Origin: Rhodanobacter sp. B04
GTDB lineage: Bacteria > Pseudomonadota > Gammaproteobacteria > Xanthomonadales > Rhodanobacteraceae
Reading direction: 5' to 3'
DNA length: 64,000 bases
Assembly (NCBI RefSeq): GCF_002001125.1
Contig: NZ_MUNV01000012.1
Span: forward strand, 186,001 to 250,000
Shown here: in pieces, positions 10,787-20,378 of the stretch
Position numbering within the stretch: the first letter of the stretch is position 1
Layout of the letters: every line of letters starts with the position of its first letter
Made by a program: the position numbers and the translations under genes
Notes under the pieces: generated by a model
Seen by the model: the letters and a program-made list of their open reading frames with translations, nothing else
The model's database searches: none
Told to the model about the DNA's origin: nothing

Positions 10787-11470
10787 ATGGGCATCGATCC
10801 GCTCAGCGAGAAGAAGATTCTCGATTCATGGGGCAAGAATGCTGCGCCCTGGATCGCCGCCGTGCGCGAACGGCAGATCGAGAGCCGCCGGCTGGTCACC
10901 GATCGGGCGATCGTCGACGCCACGCTCGGGCGCTCGCCACGATCGGTGCTCGACATCGGCTGCGGCGAGGGCTGGCTGGCCCGCACCCTTGCCGCCAGCG
11001 GCATCTCGGTGGTCGGCATCGATGCCGTTCCCGCGCTGATCGAGCAGGCGCAGCAGGCTGGTGGAGGCGACTTTCGCGTGGCCTCCTATGAAGACGTGAT
11101 GGCAGGCCGGATCACGCTGTCCGTCGATGCTGCCGTCTGCAATTTCTCGCTGCTCGGCAATGAATCCGTGGCCGGTCTGTTCGGCGTCATCCGCTCGCTG
11201 CTCGAGCCGCGCGGCAGCTTGCTGGTACAGACGCTGCACCCGTCCACCGCATGCGGCGACCACCCTTACGAAGACGGCTGGCGAGCGGGTTCCTGGGCAG
11301 GATTCCATGCCGACTTCAGCGATCCGGCCCCCTGGTATTTCAGGACGCTGGAAAGCTGGATCGGGCTTTTCGCGAAGCATGGACTGCGCCTGCTGGAAAT
11401 GCGCGAGCCGTTGCACCCGCTGACGCGCAAACCCGCCTCGGTGATCTTCATCGCCCAGGCCGCGGATTGA
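10787..11470 (+). CDS. class I SAM-dependent methyltransferase
   Basis: A 227-residue cytoplasmic methyltransferase. SAM-binding motif I is SVLDIGCGEGWLARTLAASG (about residues 54-73), followed by the acidic motif II VVGIDA and the post-motif DAAVCNFSLLG. The N-terminus ILDSWGKNAAPWIAAVRERQ resembles a family of small Xanthomonadales methyltransferases of unknown substrate. ATG 10787 is chosen from this family start; an in-frame ATG at 10727 would add 20 Arg-rich residues. It lies just upstream of the thr leader region but probably forms its own unit. Substrate unknown. Confidence 0.85.
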   Translation: MGIDPLSEKKILDSWGKNAAPWIAAVRERQIESRRLVTDRAIVDATLGRSPRSVLDIGCGEGWLARTLAASGISVVGIDAVPALIEQAQQAGGGDFRVASYEDVMAGRITLSVDAAVCNFSLLGNESVAGLFGVIRSLLEPRGSLLVQTLHPSTACGDHPYEDGWRAGSWAGFHADFSDPAPWYFRTLESWIGLFAKHGLRLLEMREPLHPLTRKPASVIFIAQAAD

Positions 11471-11513
11471 GCGGCGCGGATACGCTTATAGCCAAAAGTT
11501 GCAAATGAACCTG

Positions 11514-11541
11514 TTGACCGCAGTGCAACAATCCCTCTAAG
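11514..11541 (+). promoter_or_regulatory. probable sigma70 promoter of the thr operon
   Basis: TTGACC (11514-11519) and TCTAAG (11536-11541) are separated by 16 bases. Transcription would start near 11548, only a few bases before the leader-peptide ATG at 11551, so the message might be almost leaderless. The boxes also lie inside an imperfect inverted pair, GTTGCA / TGCAAC. Confidence 0.45.
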
Positions 11542-11550
11542 GTCGCTGCC

Positions 11551-11703
11551 ATGTCGCCGTTTTCCATGCCAGCACACATGCACTTCGCCCCGGCTGCCGC
11601 CGGGCGTGCGGCGTTGCCGGCAGGCGTCGACATCCGTTCCATCGCCACCACGATTACGACTACCACCACGACTCGGTCGGGGTGGGTGTCCGTGCGCGAA
11701 TAG
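11551..11703 (+). CDS. thrL: thr operon leader peptide
   Basis: A 50-codon open frame that ends before an RNA stem-loop and the threonine genes. Residues 31-41 read IATTITTTTTT: eight Thr codons and two Ile codons among eleven. That is the expected control region for attenuation by threonyl- and isoleucyl-tRNA, as in the enteric thrL peptide. The N-terminal half (MSPFSMPAHMHF) is unremarkable. ATG 11551 has AAGG 8 bases upstream; ATG codons at 11566 and 11578 are alternative starts that keep the same Thr run. Ribosome stalling at these codons when Thr is scarce would allow expression of hom-thrB-thrC. Confidence 0.85.
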   Translation: MSPFSMPAHMHFAPAAAGRAALPAGVDIRSIATTITTTTTTRSGWVSVRE

Positions 11704-11743
11704 CTTCTTCCACGCAACGGCCCCGCCCTCGATGAGGCGGGCC
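11675..11743 (+). promoter_or_regulatory. thr attenuator (competing stem-loops)
   Basis: A GC-rich stem-loop (arms 11719-11727 and 11736-11743, one or two bulges) lies 15 bases after the leader stop. Its left arm (GCCCCGCC, 11720-11727) can instead pair with GGTCGGGGT (11675-11683), which overlaps the leader codons just after the Thr run. That is the expected antiterminator geometry. No U-tract follows the stem, so termination may be weak or rely on Rho. Confidence 0.55.
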
Positions 11744-11803
11744 GGCATGCACCCCGAGACAAGCCGAACCTCCAGCGAGCACGGGCCTCATCCGGAGGTC
11801 ATC

Positions 11804-12952
11804 GTGAACATCTGTGCGCCACAACCTGCTGTCTCATCGCCACCAGCCACGTTCGCCATGCCAGCTTCGCGGCGGGGGCGGCGCGTGCTGGCGGTTGGAC
11901 TGATCGGCCCCGGCCGCGTCGGCAGCGCCCTGCTCGAACAGTTACGCGCGGCGCAGCCCAGGCTGGCGCGCGAAAGCGGGCTGGATCTGCAGCTGTGCGG
12001 CGTCGCCGCCAGCCGGCGGATGTGGCTGGACTGCGACGATCCCCAGCTCAATGCGCGCTGCCACAGTGCGCAGACTTGGCGACCGGGCAATCTCGACGAA
12101 TTCGCCGCGCATGTGCGCGGCAGCGATGGCCGCCACGCGCTGCTGATCGACTGCAGCGCCAGCGAAGTGGTGGCCGGACACTACGCGCGCTGGCTCGCCG
12201 CCGGACTGCACGTGGTGACGCCGAACAAGCTCGCCAGCAGCGGGCCGCTGCCGCGCTGGCAGGCGATCCGCGCCGCCTGCGCCGACGGCATGCGCTTCCG
12301 CTACGAGGCCACCGTGTGCGCGGGCCTGCCGGTGGTGCAGACCTTGCGCGACCTGCTCGATACCGGCGACGAACTGCTGGCGGTGGAAGGTATGTTCTCC
12401 GGCACGCTGGCGTGGCTGTGCAATCGCCACGATGGCCGCCAGCCGTTCTCGGCGCTGGTACGCGAGGCGCATGCGCTGGGCTACACCGAACCCGATCCGC
12501 GCGACGACCTGTCCGGCCTCGACGTGGCGCGCAAACTGGTGATCCTGGCGCGCGAGGCGGGCTGGCCGCTGTCGCTGGAGGAAGTCGCGGTGGAGAGCCT
12601 GGTGCCGCCCGCGCTGGCGGCGTTGCCGCTCGAAGCCTGCATGCAGCGACTGCACGAACTGGATCCGCTGATGTCCGCGCGGCTGGCCGAGGCGCGGGCC
12701 ACCCATGGCGTGCTGCGGCATGTCGCCAGCCTGGACCGCCACGGCCGCGCCCGCGTGAAGCTGGTCGTGCTGCCGGCGAAGCACTTGTTCGCGCATACGC
12801 GGCTGACCGACAACATCGTGCAGTTCACGACACGCCGTTACTGCGACAATCCGCTGTCGGTGCAGGGCCCCGGCGCCGGTCCCGAAGTGACCGCCGCCGG
12901 CGTGTTCACCGACCTGCTGCGCATCGCCGAATCGCTGGAGGTGCGCGCATGA
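11804..12952 (+). CDS. hom: homoserine dehydrogenase (monofunctional)
   Basis: A 382-residue enzyme reducing aspartate semialdehyde to homoserine with NAD(P)H. The Rossmann motif is [13 protein letters not shown] (about residues 33-45). The catalytic region holds [34 protein letters not shown] and [13 protein letters not shown], then [20 protein letters not shown], as in the C-terminal half of enteric ThrA. No aspartokinase or ACT domain precedes it, so it is not the bifunctional ThrA common in gammaproteobacteria. GTG 11804 is chosen because GGAGG lies 5 bases upstream; ATG 11858 is a weaker alternative. Its TGA overlaps the thrB ATG. Expression should be controlled by the upstream attenuator. 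Confidence 0.92.
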   Translation: MNICAPQPAVSSPPATFAMPASRRGRRVLAVGLIGPGRVGSALLEQLRAAQPRLARESGLDLQLCGVAASRRMWLDCDDPQLNARCHSAQTWRPGNLDEFAAHVRGSDGRHALLIDCSASEVVAGHYARWLAAGLHVVTPNKLASSGPLPRWQAIRAACADGMRFRYEATVCAGLPVVQTLRDLLDTGDELLAVEGMFSGTLAWLCNRHDGRQPFSALVREAHALGYTEPDPRDDLSGLDVARKLVILAREAGWPLSLEEVAVESLVPPALAALPLEACMQRLHELDPLMSARLAEARATHGVLRHVASLDRHGRARVKLVVLPAKHLFAHTRLTDNIVQFTTRRYCDNPLSVQGPGAGPEVTAAGVFTDLLRIAESLEVRA

Positions 12953-13956
12953 ATTCCGATCTCATGAGCAACGATCTGCTGGAACCGGCCATGGCTTCAC
13001 CGCGTCACCCCAAACTTCCGCAGGTCGCCTGTGCCTTCGCGCCCGCCAGCGTCGGCAATGTCGGCGTGGGTTTCGATCTGCTCGGCCACAGCGTGGCCGG
13101 TGCCGGCGATCGCGCCGAAGTGCGCCGCATCGATGAGCCGGTGGTGCGCATTGCGGCGATCCGCGGCTGCGTCACCGGACTGCCGACCGATCCACGCCAG
13201 AACACCGCCGGCACCGCGCTGCTCGCCTTGCGCAAGGCGCTCGGGCTACGGCACGGTTTCGAGCTGGTGCTGCACAAGGGCATCGCGCTGGGTTCGGGCA
13301 TGGGCGGTTCGGCCGCGTCCTGCGTGGCCGCCCTGGTGGCCGCCAACGCCTTGCTGGCGCAGCCGTTGCCGCGCGAATCGCTGTATGGCTTCGCACTGGA
13401 TGGCGAAACGGTGGCCAGCGGCAGCCGGCATGGCGACAACCTCGGCTCGATGCTGCTCGGCGGCCTGGTGCTGGCCACCCACGAACGCCTGCTGCGCATT
13501 CCGGTGCCGGCCGGCTGGCACTGTGCGCTGGTGCATCCGCACTACGTGCTGGAGACGCGCAAGGCACGTGCGGCATTGGCCGGACATTACGAACTCGGCG
13601 AGTTCGTCGCGCAAAGCAGCAACCTCGCGCTGGTGCTGGCCGGCTGCTATCGGGGCGATGCGGCGCTGGTGCGCGAAGGCCTCAAGGACGTACTGGTGGA
13701 ACCACGCCGCGCACCGCTGATCCCGCACTTCGCGCGGGTGAAGCAGGCTGCGCTGGATCATCGCGCCCTCGGCGCCAGCATCTCCGGCGCCGGGCCCAGC
13801 GTGTTCGGCTGGTACGACAACCGCCGCGATGCCGAAGCCGCCGCCGCCGCAATGCAGGCCGCCTTCGCCGAAGCCGCCCTGGACAGCGATGCCTGGGTGT
13901 CCCCGATCGCTGGGCCGGCCGCCACGTTGATCGCCTCGCTTGAGGCCGACGCATGA
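12949..13956 (+). CDS. thrB: homoserine kinase
   Basis: A 335-residue GHMP-family kinase that phosphorylates homoserine in threonine synthesis. Visible features are [20 protein letters not shown] near residue 30, the ATP-binding loop [15 protein letters not shown] near 110, and the C-terminal GHMP motif [15 protein letters not shown] near 280. The start ATG overlaps the hom stop (ATGA, 12949-12952) and its own stop overlaps the thrC start (13953-13956), so the three genes are translationally coupled. The N-terminus is about 20 residues longer than usual; later Met codons are possible starts. Confidence 0.95.
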   Translation: MNSDLMSNDLLEPAMASPRHPKLPQVACAFAPASVGNVGVGFDLLGHSVAGAGDRAEVRRIDEPVVRIAAIRGCVTGLPTDPRQNTAGTALLALRKALGLRHGFELVLHKGIALGSGMGGSAASCVAALVAANALLAQPLPRESLYGFALDGETVASGSRHGDNLGSMLLGGLVLATHERLLRIPVPAGWHCALVHPHYVLETRKARAALAGHYELGEFVAQSSNLALVLAGCYRGDAALVREGLKDVLVEPRRAPLIPHFARVKQAALDHRALGASISGAGPSVFGWYDNRRDAEAAAAAMQAAFAEAALDSDAWVSPIAGPAATLIASLEADA

Positions 13957-15272
13957 GCGATGTCGAGCCGCTGCGCTATCACAGCACCCGCGGCGCCGGG
14001 CCGGCCGTGCCGATCAGCCAGGCGATTGCCGCCGGGCTGGCGCCCGATGGCGGGCTCTACGTGCCGGAGGCGCTACCGTCGATCGATCCTGGCGCGTTCG
14101 ATCCGCAGGGCGCGCTGGCCGACACGGCGGCCACCCTGCTGGCGCCGTTCTTTGCCGGTGATCCGCTGGCCAGCGAATTGCCGGGGATCTGCGCCGAGGC
14201 ATTCACCTTCGCCGCCCCGCTGCGGGCGCTGCCGGCACACCCGGATACCGTGATGCTGGAGCTGTTTCATGGCCCCACCTCGGCCTTCAAGGATTTCGGC
14301 GCACGCTTCCTCGCCGCCTGCCTGCGTCGGCTGCCACGTGCCGATGCACGGCCACTGACCATCCTGGTCGCCACCTCGGGCGACACCGGCGCCGCGGTGG
14401 CCGCGGCGTTCCACCGCCAGCCGAACGTACGCGTGGCGATCCTTTATCCCGACGGACGGGTTTCGCCGCGGCAAGCGCGCCAACTCGGCTGCTTCGGCGA
14501 CAACGTCATGGCACTGCGCGTGGCCGGCCGCTTCGATGATTGCCAACGCATGGTGAAAGCCGCTCTCAACGATACGGCGTTGCAGGCACAGCTGCCGTTG
14601 GCCTCGGCCAACAGCATCAGCCTCGGCCGCCTTCTGCCGCAGATGAGCTACTACGCGCACGCCGCGCTGGGCTGGTGGCGCGAGCACGGCACGCCGCTGA
14701 ACTTCATCGTGCCGACCGGCAACCTCGGCAATGCCGTGGCCGGCCTGTGGGTGCACGAGATAGGCCTGCCGATCGGCACAGTGCGGCTGGCGTGCAACGC
14801 CAACCCCACCCTGCCGGATTATTTTGCCGGCGCGGCGTATGCGCCACGCGAGGCGATCGCCACGCTGGCCAACGCGATGGACGTGGGCGCACCGAGCAAC
14901 TTCGAGCGACTGCGCTGGACCTTTCCCGACGAAGCGGCACTGCGCGTGCAACTGCAGGCGCACAGCGTCGACGATGCCACGATCCAGCAGGCCATCGCCC
15001 GCCACGCACGCGAATACGATGAGGTGTTCTGCCCGCATACCGCCACCGCGATCCACTCGCTCGATCGGCTGCGCAGCGAAGGCAACAATGCGCCATGGGC
15101 GGTGGTCGCCACCGCGCATCCGGCCAAGTTCGAGAGTGTGGTCGAGCCGCTGATCGGACATCCGCTGGCAGTGCCCGCATCACTCGCCGCAATGCTGGCG
15201 CGCCCAGCCGCGAGCGAACCGCTGGCACCCACCGACGACGCACTGTGCGACTGGCTGTTGGCACACGGCTGA
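13953..15272 (+). CDS. thrC: threonine synthase
   Basis: A 439-residue PLP-dependent enzyme converting O-phosphohomoserine to threonine. The PLP lysine is K113 in [16 protein letters not shown]. Further family motifs are [18 protein letters not shown] (about 129-146), [16 protein letters not shown] and [14 protein letters not shown]. The N-terminal YHSTRG and DGGLYVPE blocks fit the long enteric-type ThrC. It is the last gene of the hom-thrB-thrC operon with a 4-base overlap to thrB. It ends 15 bases from a convergent glycosidase gene, leaving no room for a separate terminator. Confidence 0.96.
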   Translation: MSDVEPLRYHSTRGAGPAVPISQAIAAGLAPDGGLYVPEALPSIDPGAFDPQGALADTAATLLAPFFAGDPLASELPGICAEAFTFAAPLRALPAHPDTVMLELFHGPTSAFKDFGARFLAACLRRLPRADARPLTILVATSGDTGAAVAAAFHRQPNVRVAILYPDGRVSPRQARQLGCFGDNVMALRVAGRFDDCQRMVKAALNDTALQAQLPLASANSISLGRLLPQMSYYAHAALGWWREHGTPLNFIVPTGNLGNAVAGLWVHEIGLPIGTVRLACNANPTLPDYFAGAAYAPREAIATLANAMDVGAPSNFERLRWTFPDEAALRVQLQAHSVDDATIQQAIARHAREYDEVFCPHTATAIHSLDRLRSEGNNAPWAVVATAHPAKFESVVEPLIGHPLAVPASLAAMLARPAASEPLAPTDDALCDWLLAHG

Positions 15273-15286
15273 TCCGTCGTCGACGA

Positions 15287-16876
15287 TCAACGCACCTCGA
15301 TCACCACCAGGCCTTGCGGCGGCACATCGAGATCGAGCTTGCCGGCGCGCACGGCCAGGTGCTCGGGCTCGCCCAGCTTGGCCGCCGTGCGCAACTGCAC
15401 CAATTGCTCGCGGCTGGGAAAGTCCGGTCGCCCCATGCGGTCGAAGGCGCCCACCGCATTGCCGTGGGTCTGGTCCAGCCGCCATACGGTCGCCTGCGCG
15501 TCCGCCTTGATCCCCGTGATGTCGATGCGGAAGTGCCGCGCCGGGCCGGTCGGCTGACCCGGCGTGTAGCTGGCGCCGTCACCGAGCGGCGGCGCGTAGT
15601 TCCACAGCGCCAGCACCAGGCTGCCGTCGGCACGGCGGGTGACCAGCGCCGAATCGGACGCCACCTGCAGCTGCTGCTCGCCCAGCCGGTGCAGCATCGC
15701 GAAGGCGTTGTAGGCCGGCTTGGGAATGCGTCCGGCGGCGATCAGCCCGAAGCCGCCATAGAATGGCTTGCGCACCACGCCGCCTTCCTCGAACACGTCG
15801 GAAAAGGTCCAGTAGCTCATCGCGTCCACCTTGCCGGCGCAGGCGCGGATGGTGTTGGCCAGCCACGGGCCCATGTACACCGTGTCGGTGACGTTCGGCA
15901 GGTTGGCGTAGGAGGCGTTGTACTCGCTCATGAAGAACGGCAGCTTCGGATACGCCGAGGCCAGGACTTCCTTGTGCACCTTGTCCACCGCACGGCACAC
16001 CATGTCCTTGCGTGGGATGTGCTCGTCGGTGTGGAACACGTTGTCCGCGGTGTCGTCGCCGTAGACGTGGGTACTGACGAAATCCACCGGCACGTTCGCC
16101 GCGTGCACGTGCCTGAGGAAACCGGCGACCTCCGCGGCCTGCGCCGTGGCCGGGCCGCCCACGCGCAGGCGCGGGCTGACCGACTTCAGCGCGCGCGCGG
16201 TGTGGTCGTACAGCGCATAGTAGGTCGGCATCTTGGGGTTGCCGGCCCAGAAGCCGATGTTCGGCTCGTTCCACACCTCGAAGTACCACGTCGACACCTC
16301 ATCAATGCCGTAACGCGCGATCAGGTGCTGCGCGAAAGCGCGGATCATGCCGTCCCACAGCGCGTAGTCCTTCGGCGGCGCGACGTTGGGGTGATACCAG
16401 AAGTCCTGCAGCGCCTTGGGATCGGAGCTCAGGTCCCTCGGCATGAAGCCCAGCTCCACGAAGGGGCGCACGCCGCGTTCCAGCAGGCCGTCGTAGATCT
16501 GGTCCACGTAGGAGAAGTTGTAGACCGGCTGGCCTTCCCCGGCGGACTTGTCGGTGGCGTTGTAGAACGGCTGGCCGCTCTTGCCCAGCTGGAACAGGCC
16601 GACGTCGTCATCGAGGATGCCGTGGAAGCGCACATAGTCGAAGCCCGTCGCCTGCCGCACCGCGGTCAGGTCGGCGCGATAGTCGTCGCGCAAGGCCAGC
16701 ACCGCGCGGCCGGAACCGAACATCTGTTCCCAGAAATGCGGGAAAGGCTGGCCCGGCGCCTTGGCGTCGACCTGGATCCCTACGCTGTCACTGGCGGATG
16801 CCGTCGCCTGTGCCATGCCCGTCGCAGGCAGCAGCATCGTCAGGAACGCGAGCAACCATCCGGTGAGCCATTTCAT
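15287..16876 (-). CDS. secreted GH39-family glycoside hydrolase (beta-xylosidase-like)
   Basis: A 529-residue exported enzyme. The signal peptide runs through LLPATGMAQA (cleavage near residue 23). The (beta/alpha)8 domain carries the clan-A acid/base E204 in VWNEPN and the probable nucleophile E318 in FFMSEYNASY, the arrangement of GH39 beta-xylosidases and related enzymes. A beta-sandwich-like C-terminus follows (LVLALWNYAPP). GGAGAG lies upstream of ATG 16876. It follows the GH1 gene by 46 bases in the same direction, so they form an operon. The family hydrolyses beta-xylosides or beta-glycosides; the substrate in this locus is not determined. Confidence 0.85.
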   Translation of the reverse strand: MKWLTGWLLAFLTMLLPATGMAQATASASDSVGIQVDAKAPGQPFPHFWEQMFGSGRAVLALRDDYRADLTAVRQATGFDYVRFHGILDDDVGLFQLGKSGQPFYNATDKSAGEGQPVYNFSYVDQIYDGLLERGVRPFVELGFMPRDLSSDPKALQDFWYHPNVAPPKDYALWDGMIRAFAQHLIARYGIDEVSTWYFEVWNEPNIGFWAGNPKMPTYYALYDHTARALKSVSPRLRVGGPATAQAAEVAGFLRHVHAANVPVDFVSTHVYGDDTADNVFHTDEHIPRKDMVCRAVDKVHKEVLASAYPKLPFFMSEYNASYANLPNVTDTVYMGPWLANTIRACAGKVDAMSYWTFSDVFEEGGVVRKPFYGGFGLIAAGRIPKPAYNAFAMLHRLGEQQLQVASDSALVTRRADGSLVLALWNYAPPLGDGASYTPGQPTGPARHFRIDITGIKADAQATVWRLDQTHGNAVGAFDRMGRPDFPSREQLVQLRTAAKLGEPEHLAVRAGKLDLDVPPQGLVVIEVR

Positions 16877-16922
16877 CGTCGTTCTCTCCATGGTCTGTGT
16901 GCATGCCCGGCCCGCTGCGGGC

Positions 16923-18275
16923 TCATTCGTCCAGCGCGGTGCCGTTGCTCTCGATCACCCGGGCGTAGAGTTGCGCCGTGGCCTTGGGCGTGCGCTGCTG
17001 GGTGGCGAAGTCGACGTGGTACAGGCCGAAGCGCTTGGAGAAGCCCAGCGACCACTCCAGATTGTCCATCAGCGACCACGCGTAATAGCCCTGCAGGTTC
17101 ACCCCGGCCTCGATCGCGTAATGCAGCGCGCGCAGGTGCTTGCGCAGATAACCGCTGCGCAGCGGATCGTCCAGCACGCCGCCTTCGGCCACCGGCGGGT
17201 CGTAGAACGCCGAACCGTTCTCGGTGATGTACAGCGGGATGTCGCCGTAGCGACCCTTGAACCAGGTCAGCGTGTCGACCAGGCCCTGCTCGAACACTTC
17301 CCAGCCGGTCTCGGTATAGGTCTTGTTCGGCTGGTGTACCGGCGCGGCCTTCAATGGGTAATGGTTCGGATCGTGCTTCACCACCGCGCGGGTGTAGTAG
17401 TTGATGCCGACGAAATCGACTTTCTGCCGGGTCAGCTTGAAATCGTCGTCCGGGAAATCCGGCCACGCGTCGCCGAAGATCTCCTTCAGCTCGGGCGGGT
17501 AACTGCCGAGCAGGGCCGGATCGGCGAACTGCTCGTTCATGTAGGCATGCGCACGGCGCGTGGCGGCGAGATCCTCGGCGCTGTCCGAATGCGGGTACTT
17601 CGGCTCGATGTTGAACACCACGCCGATCTGGTGCTTGCCATGCGCGCGATACGCCTGGATGCCGGCGCCGCTGGCGCGCATCAGGTTGTGCGCGGCGATC
17701 GGCGCCTCGTACTTGCTGCGGTGCCCCGGCGCCAGCGCACCGTGCAGATAGCCGCCATCGGTAACCACCCACGGCTCGTTGAGCGTGGCCCACTTCTGCA
17801 CGCGGCCATCCAGTGCCTTGAACATCACCTCGGCGTATTCGCCGAACCAGTGCGCGCTGTCGCGATTGAGCCAGCCGCCGCGGTCGTCCAGCGCCGCCGG
17901 CAGATCCCAGTGGAACAAGGTGGCGTTCGGCGCGATGCCGTTTTCCAGCAGCTCGTCGACCAGCCGCGAATAGAAATCCAACCCTTTCCGATTGACCCGG
18001 CCGGTGCCCTCCGGCAGCACGCGCGCCCAGTTGATGCTGAAGCGATAACCCTGCAGGCCCAGCGCCTTCATCAACTGCACGTCGCCCTTGTAGCGCCGGT
18101 AGTGGTCGCAGGCGATGTCGCCGGTATCGCCGTTCACCATCATGCCCGGCGTGTGGGCGAAGCGCTGCCAGATACTGGGACCGGCACCGTCAGCCAGCGG
18201 CGAGCCTTCGATCTGATAGGCCGACGTCGAGGCCCCCCAGAGGAAGTTCTCGGGAAAGCGGAAACTGCGAGTCAT
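16923..18275 (-). CDS. GH1 beta-glucosidase
   Basis: A 450-residue cytoplasmic family 1 glycosidase. N-terminal signature FLWGASTSAYQIEGS, acid/base E167 in TLNEPW, nucleophile E352 in LYITENGSA, and the sugar-binding GYYAWSLMDNLEWSLGF near the C-terminus are all intact. ATG 18275 is chosen over 18371 because it gives the family N-terminus and avoids running through the operator. It retains beta-glycosidic bonds and most likely releases glucose from imported oligosaccharides. It is divergent from the ABC ATPase gene; the shared upstream region holds a LacI-type operator and a second palindrome. Confidence 0.94.
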   Translation of the reverse strand: MTRSFRFPENFLWGASTSAYQIEGSPLADGAGPSIWQRFAHTPGMMVNGDTGDIACDHYRRYKGDVQLMKALGLQGYRFSINWARVLPEGTGRVNRKGLDFYSRLVDELLENGIAPNATLFHWDLPAALDDRGGWLNRDSAHWFGEYAEVMFKALDGRVQKWATLNEPWVVTDGGYLHGALAPGHRSKYEAPIAAHNLMRASGAGIQAYRAHGKHQIGVVFNIEPKYPHSDSAEDLAATRRAHAYMNEQFADPALLGSYPPELKEIFGDAWPDFPDDDFKLTRQKVDFVGINYYTRAVVKHDPNHYPLKAAPVHQPNKTYTETGWEVFEQGLVDTLTWFKGRYGDIPLYITENGSAFYDPPVAEGGVLDDPLRSGYLRKHLRALHYAIEAGVNLQGYYAWSLMDNLEWSLGFSKRFGLYHVDFATQQRTPKATAQLYARVIESNGTALDE

Positions 18276-18310
18276 GGGCAGTTGCTCTCGATGCCGCACT
18301 GCGGCTTGAA

Positions 18311-18322
18311 GTAAACGATTAC
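18311..18322. promoter_or_regulatory. LacI-type operator upstream of the GH1 gene
   Basis: GTAAACGATTAC is a near-palindrome with a central CG, typical of LacI/GalR-family operators. It is 36 bases upstream of the GH1 start and 100 bases from the divergent ATPase start. It closely matches GTAAACGTTTTC at 30159-30170 next to the locus's own LacI gene. Confidence 0.6.
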
Positions 18323-18351
18323 ATGGCGAGAATAACCCAACGTCGAATCGA

Positions 18352-18370
18352 TGTGCAGATACCCTGCACA
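18352..18370. promoter_or_regulatory. palindrome TGTGCAG-N5-CTGCACA
   Basis: A perfect 7-bp inverted repeat with a 5-base spacer, 53 bases before the ATPase start in the divergent promoter region. It looks like a dimeric repressor or activator site. It differs from the LacI-type site and from the CRP consensus; the binding protein is unknown. Confidence 0.5.
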
Positions 18371-18422
18371 TTACAACGCCGCGGGCTGACGCAGCTCGGC
18401 TGCATGGGAGGGGCCCGCATCA

Positions 18423-19523
<1,101 letters not shown>

Positions 19524-19556
19524 GCGCGGCGTTGCCCACATCGCCACCCCATCGTC

Positions 19557-20378
19557 TCAGCCCTTCACACTGCCCAGCAGCAGCCCTTCCAGGTAATGGC
19601 GTTGCAGCGCCAGGAACAGCAGCAGCACCGGCAGTACGGTGACAACCGAACCCGCCATCATCAGCTCGCTGTCCTGCGCGTGCTCGCGCGCCAGCGAGGC
19701 CAGTCCGATCGGCAAGGTGTAGTGCTCCTGCCCGGTCAGCACGATCAGCGGCCACATGAAGTCGTTCCATGCGGCGAGGAAACTGAAGATCGCCAGCGTC
19801 ACCATGATCGGCTTCAGCAGCGGCAGCACGATCTGCGCGAAGATGCGCCACTCGCCCGCGCCGTCGATGCGCGCCGCCTCCATCAGCTCATCCGGAATGC
19901 CGCGTGCGTACTGGCGCACCAGGAAGATGCCGAACACGGTGGCCATCGCCGGCACGATCACGCAGGCGTAGCTGTTGACCAGGCCAAGGTATTTCAGCAG
20001 CAGGAACAGCGGCAGCATCGCCACCTGGGCCGGAATCACCAGCGCGCCGATCAATGCCTGGAACAGCCGCTCGCGACCGGCGAAGCGCAGCTTGGCGAAG
20101 GCGTAGCCGGCCATCAGGTTGAACGCCAGCGACAACACGGTGATCGCGCTTGATACAGCCAAGCTGTTGAGCAGGTAGCGGCCCATGCCGGCATGCACGA
20201 ACAGTTCGCGGTAGTTACCCAAGGTGGCGTGTACTGGCAGCAGCGGCGGCGGCAATGCACTGGCTTCGCCCGGCTGCATGAACGACACCGACAGCATCCA
20301 CAGCAGCGGGAACAGCGCCACCACCGCACCACCGATCAGCAAGCCATTGATCAGGGCTTTCGCCAGGCGCGGGTTCAT
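19557..20378 (-). CDS. sugar ABC transporter permease (MalG-like)
   Basis: A 273-residue inner-membrane permease with about six transmembrane segments. The EAA loop that docks on the ATPase is ELMEAARIDGAGEWRIFAQI, followed by VLPLLKPIMVTLAIF. The N-terminal LFPLLWMLSVSFM helix and NSLAVSSAITVLSL block are typical of the MalG/UgpE/LacG group. Its ATG overlaps the stop of the other permease gene by four bases (20375-20378). It is the last gene of the halogenase-GH144-binding protein-permease-permease string. Confidence 0.93.
   Translation of the reverse strand: MNPRLAKALINGLLIGGAVVALFPLLWMLSVSFMQPGEASALPPPLLPVHATLGNYRELFVHAGMGRYLLNSLAVSSAITVLSLAFNLMAGYAFAKLRFAGRERLFQALIGALVIPAQVAMLPLFLLLKYLGLVNSYACVIVPAMATVFGIFLVRQYARGIPDELMEAARIDGAGEWRIFAQIVLPLLKPIMVTLAIFSFLAAWNDFMWPLIVLTGQEHYTLPIGLASLAREHAQDSELMMAGSVVTVLPVLLLFLALQRHYLEGLLLGSVKG

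Noticed and set aside
11995..13956. A 653-codon frame that could be read as a hom-thrB fusion
   Set aside because: Only its C-terminal half is real (thrB). The N-terminal half is an out-of-frame reading of hom; the true join is an ATGA overlap at 12949-12952.
15095..17227. A 710-codon plus-strand frame opposite GH39
   Set aside because: It is composed mostly of Arg, His, Val and Gly with no domain pattern, whereas the minus strand encodes GH39 and GH1 with intact catalytic residues.
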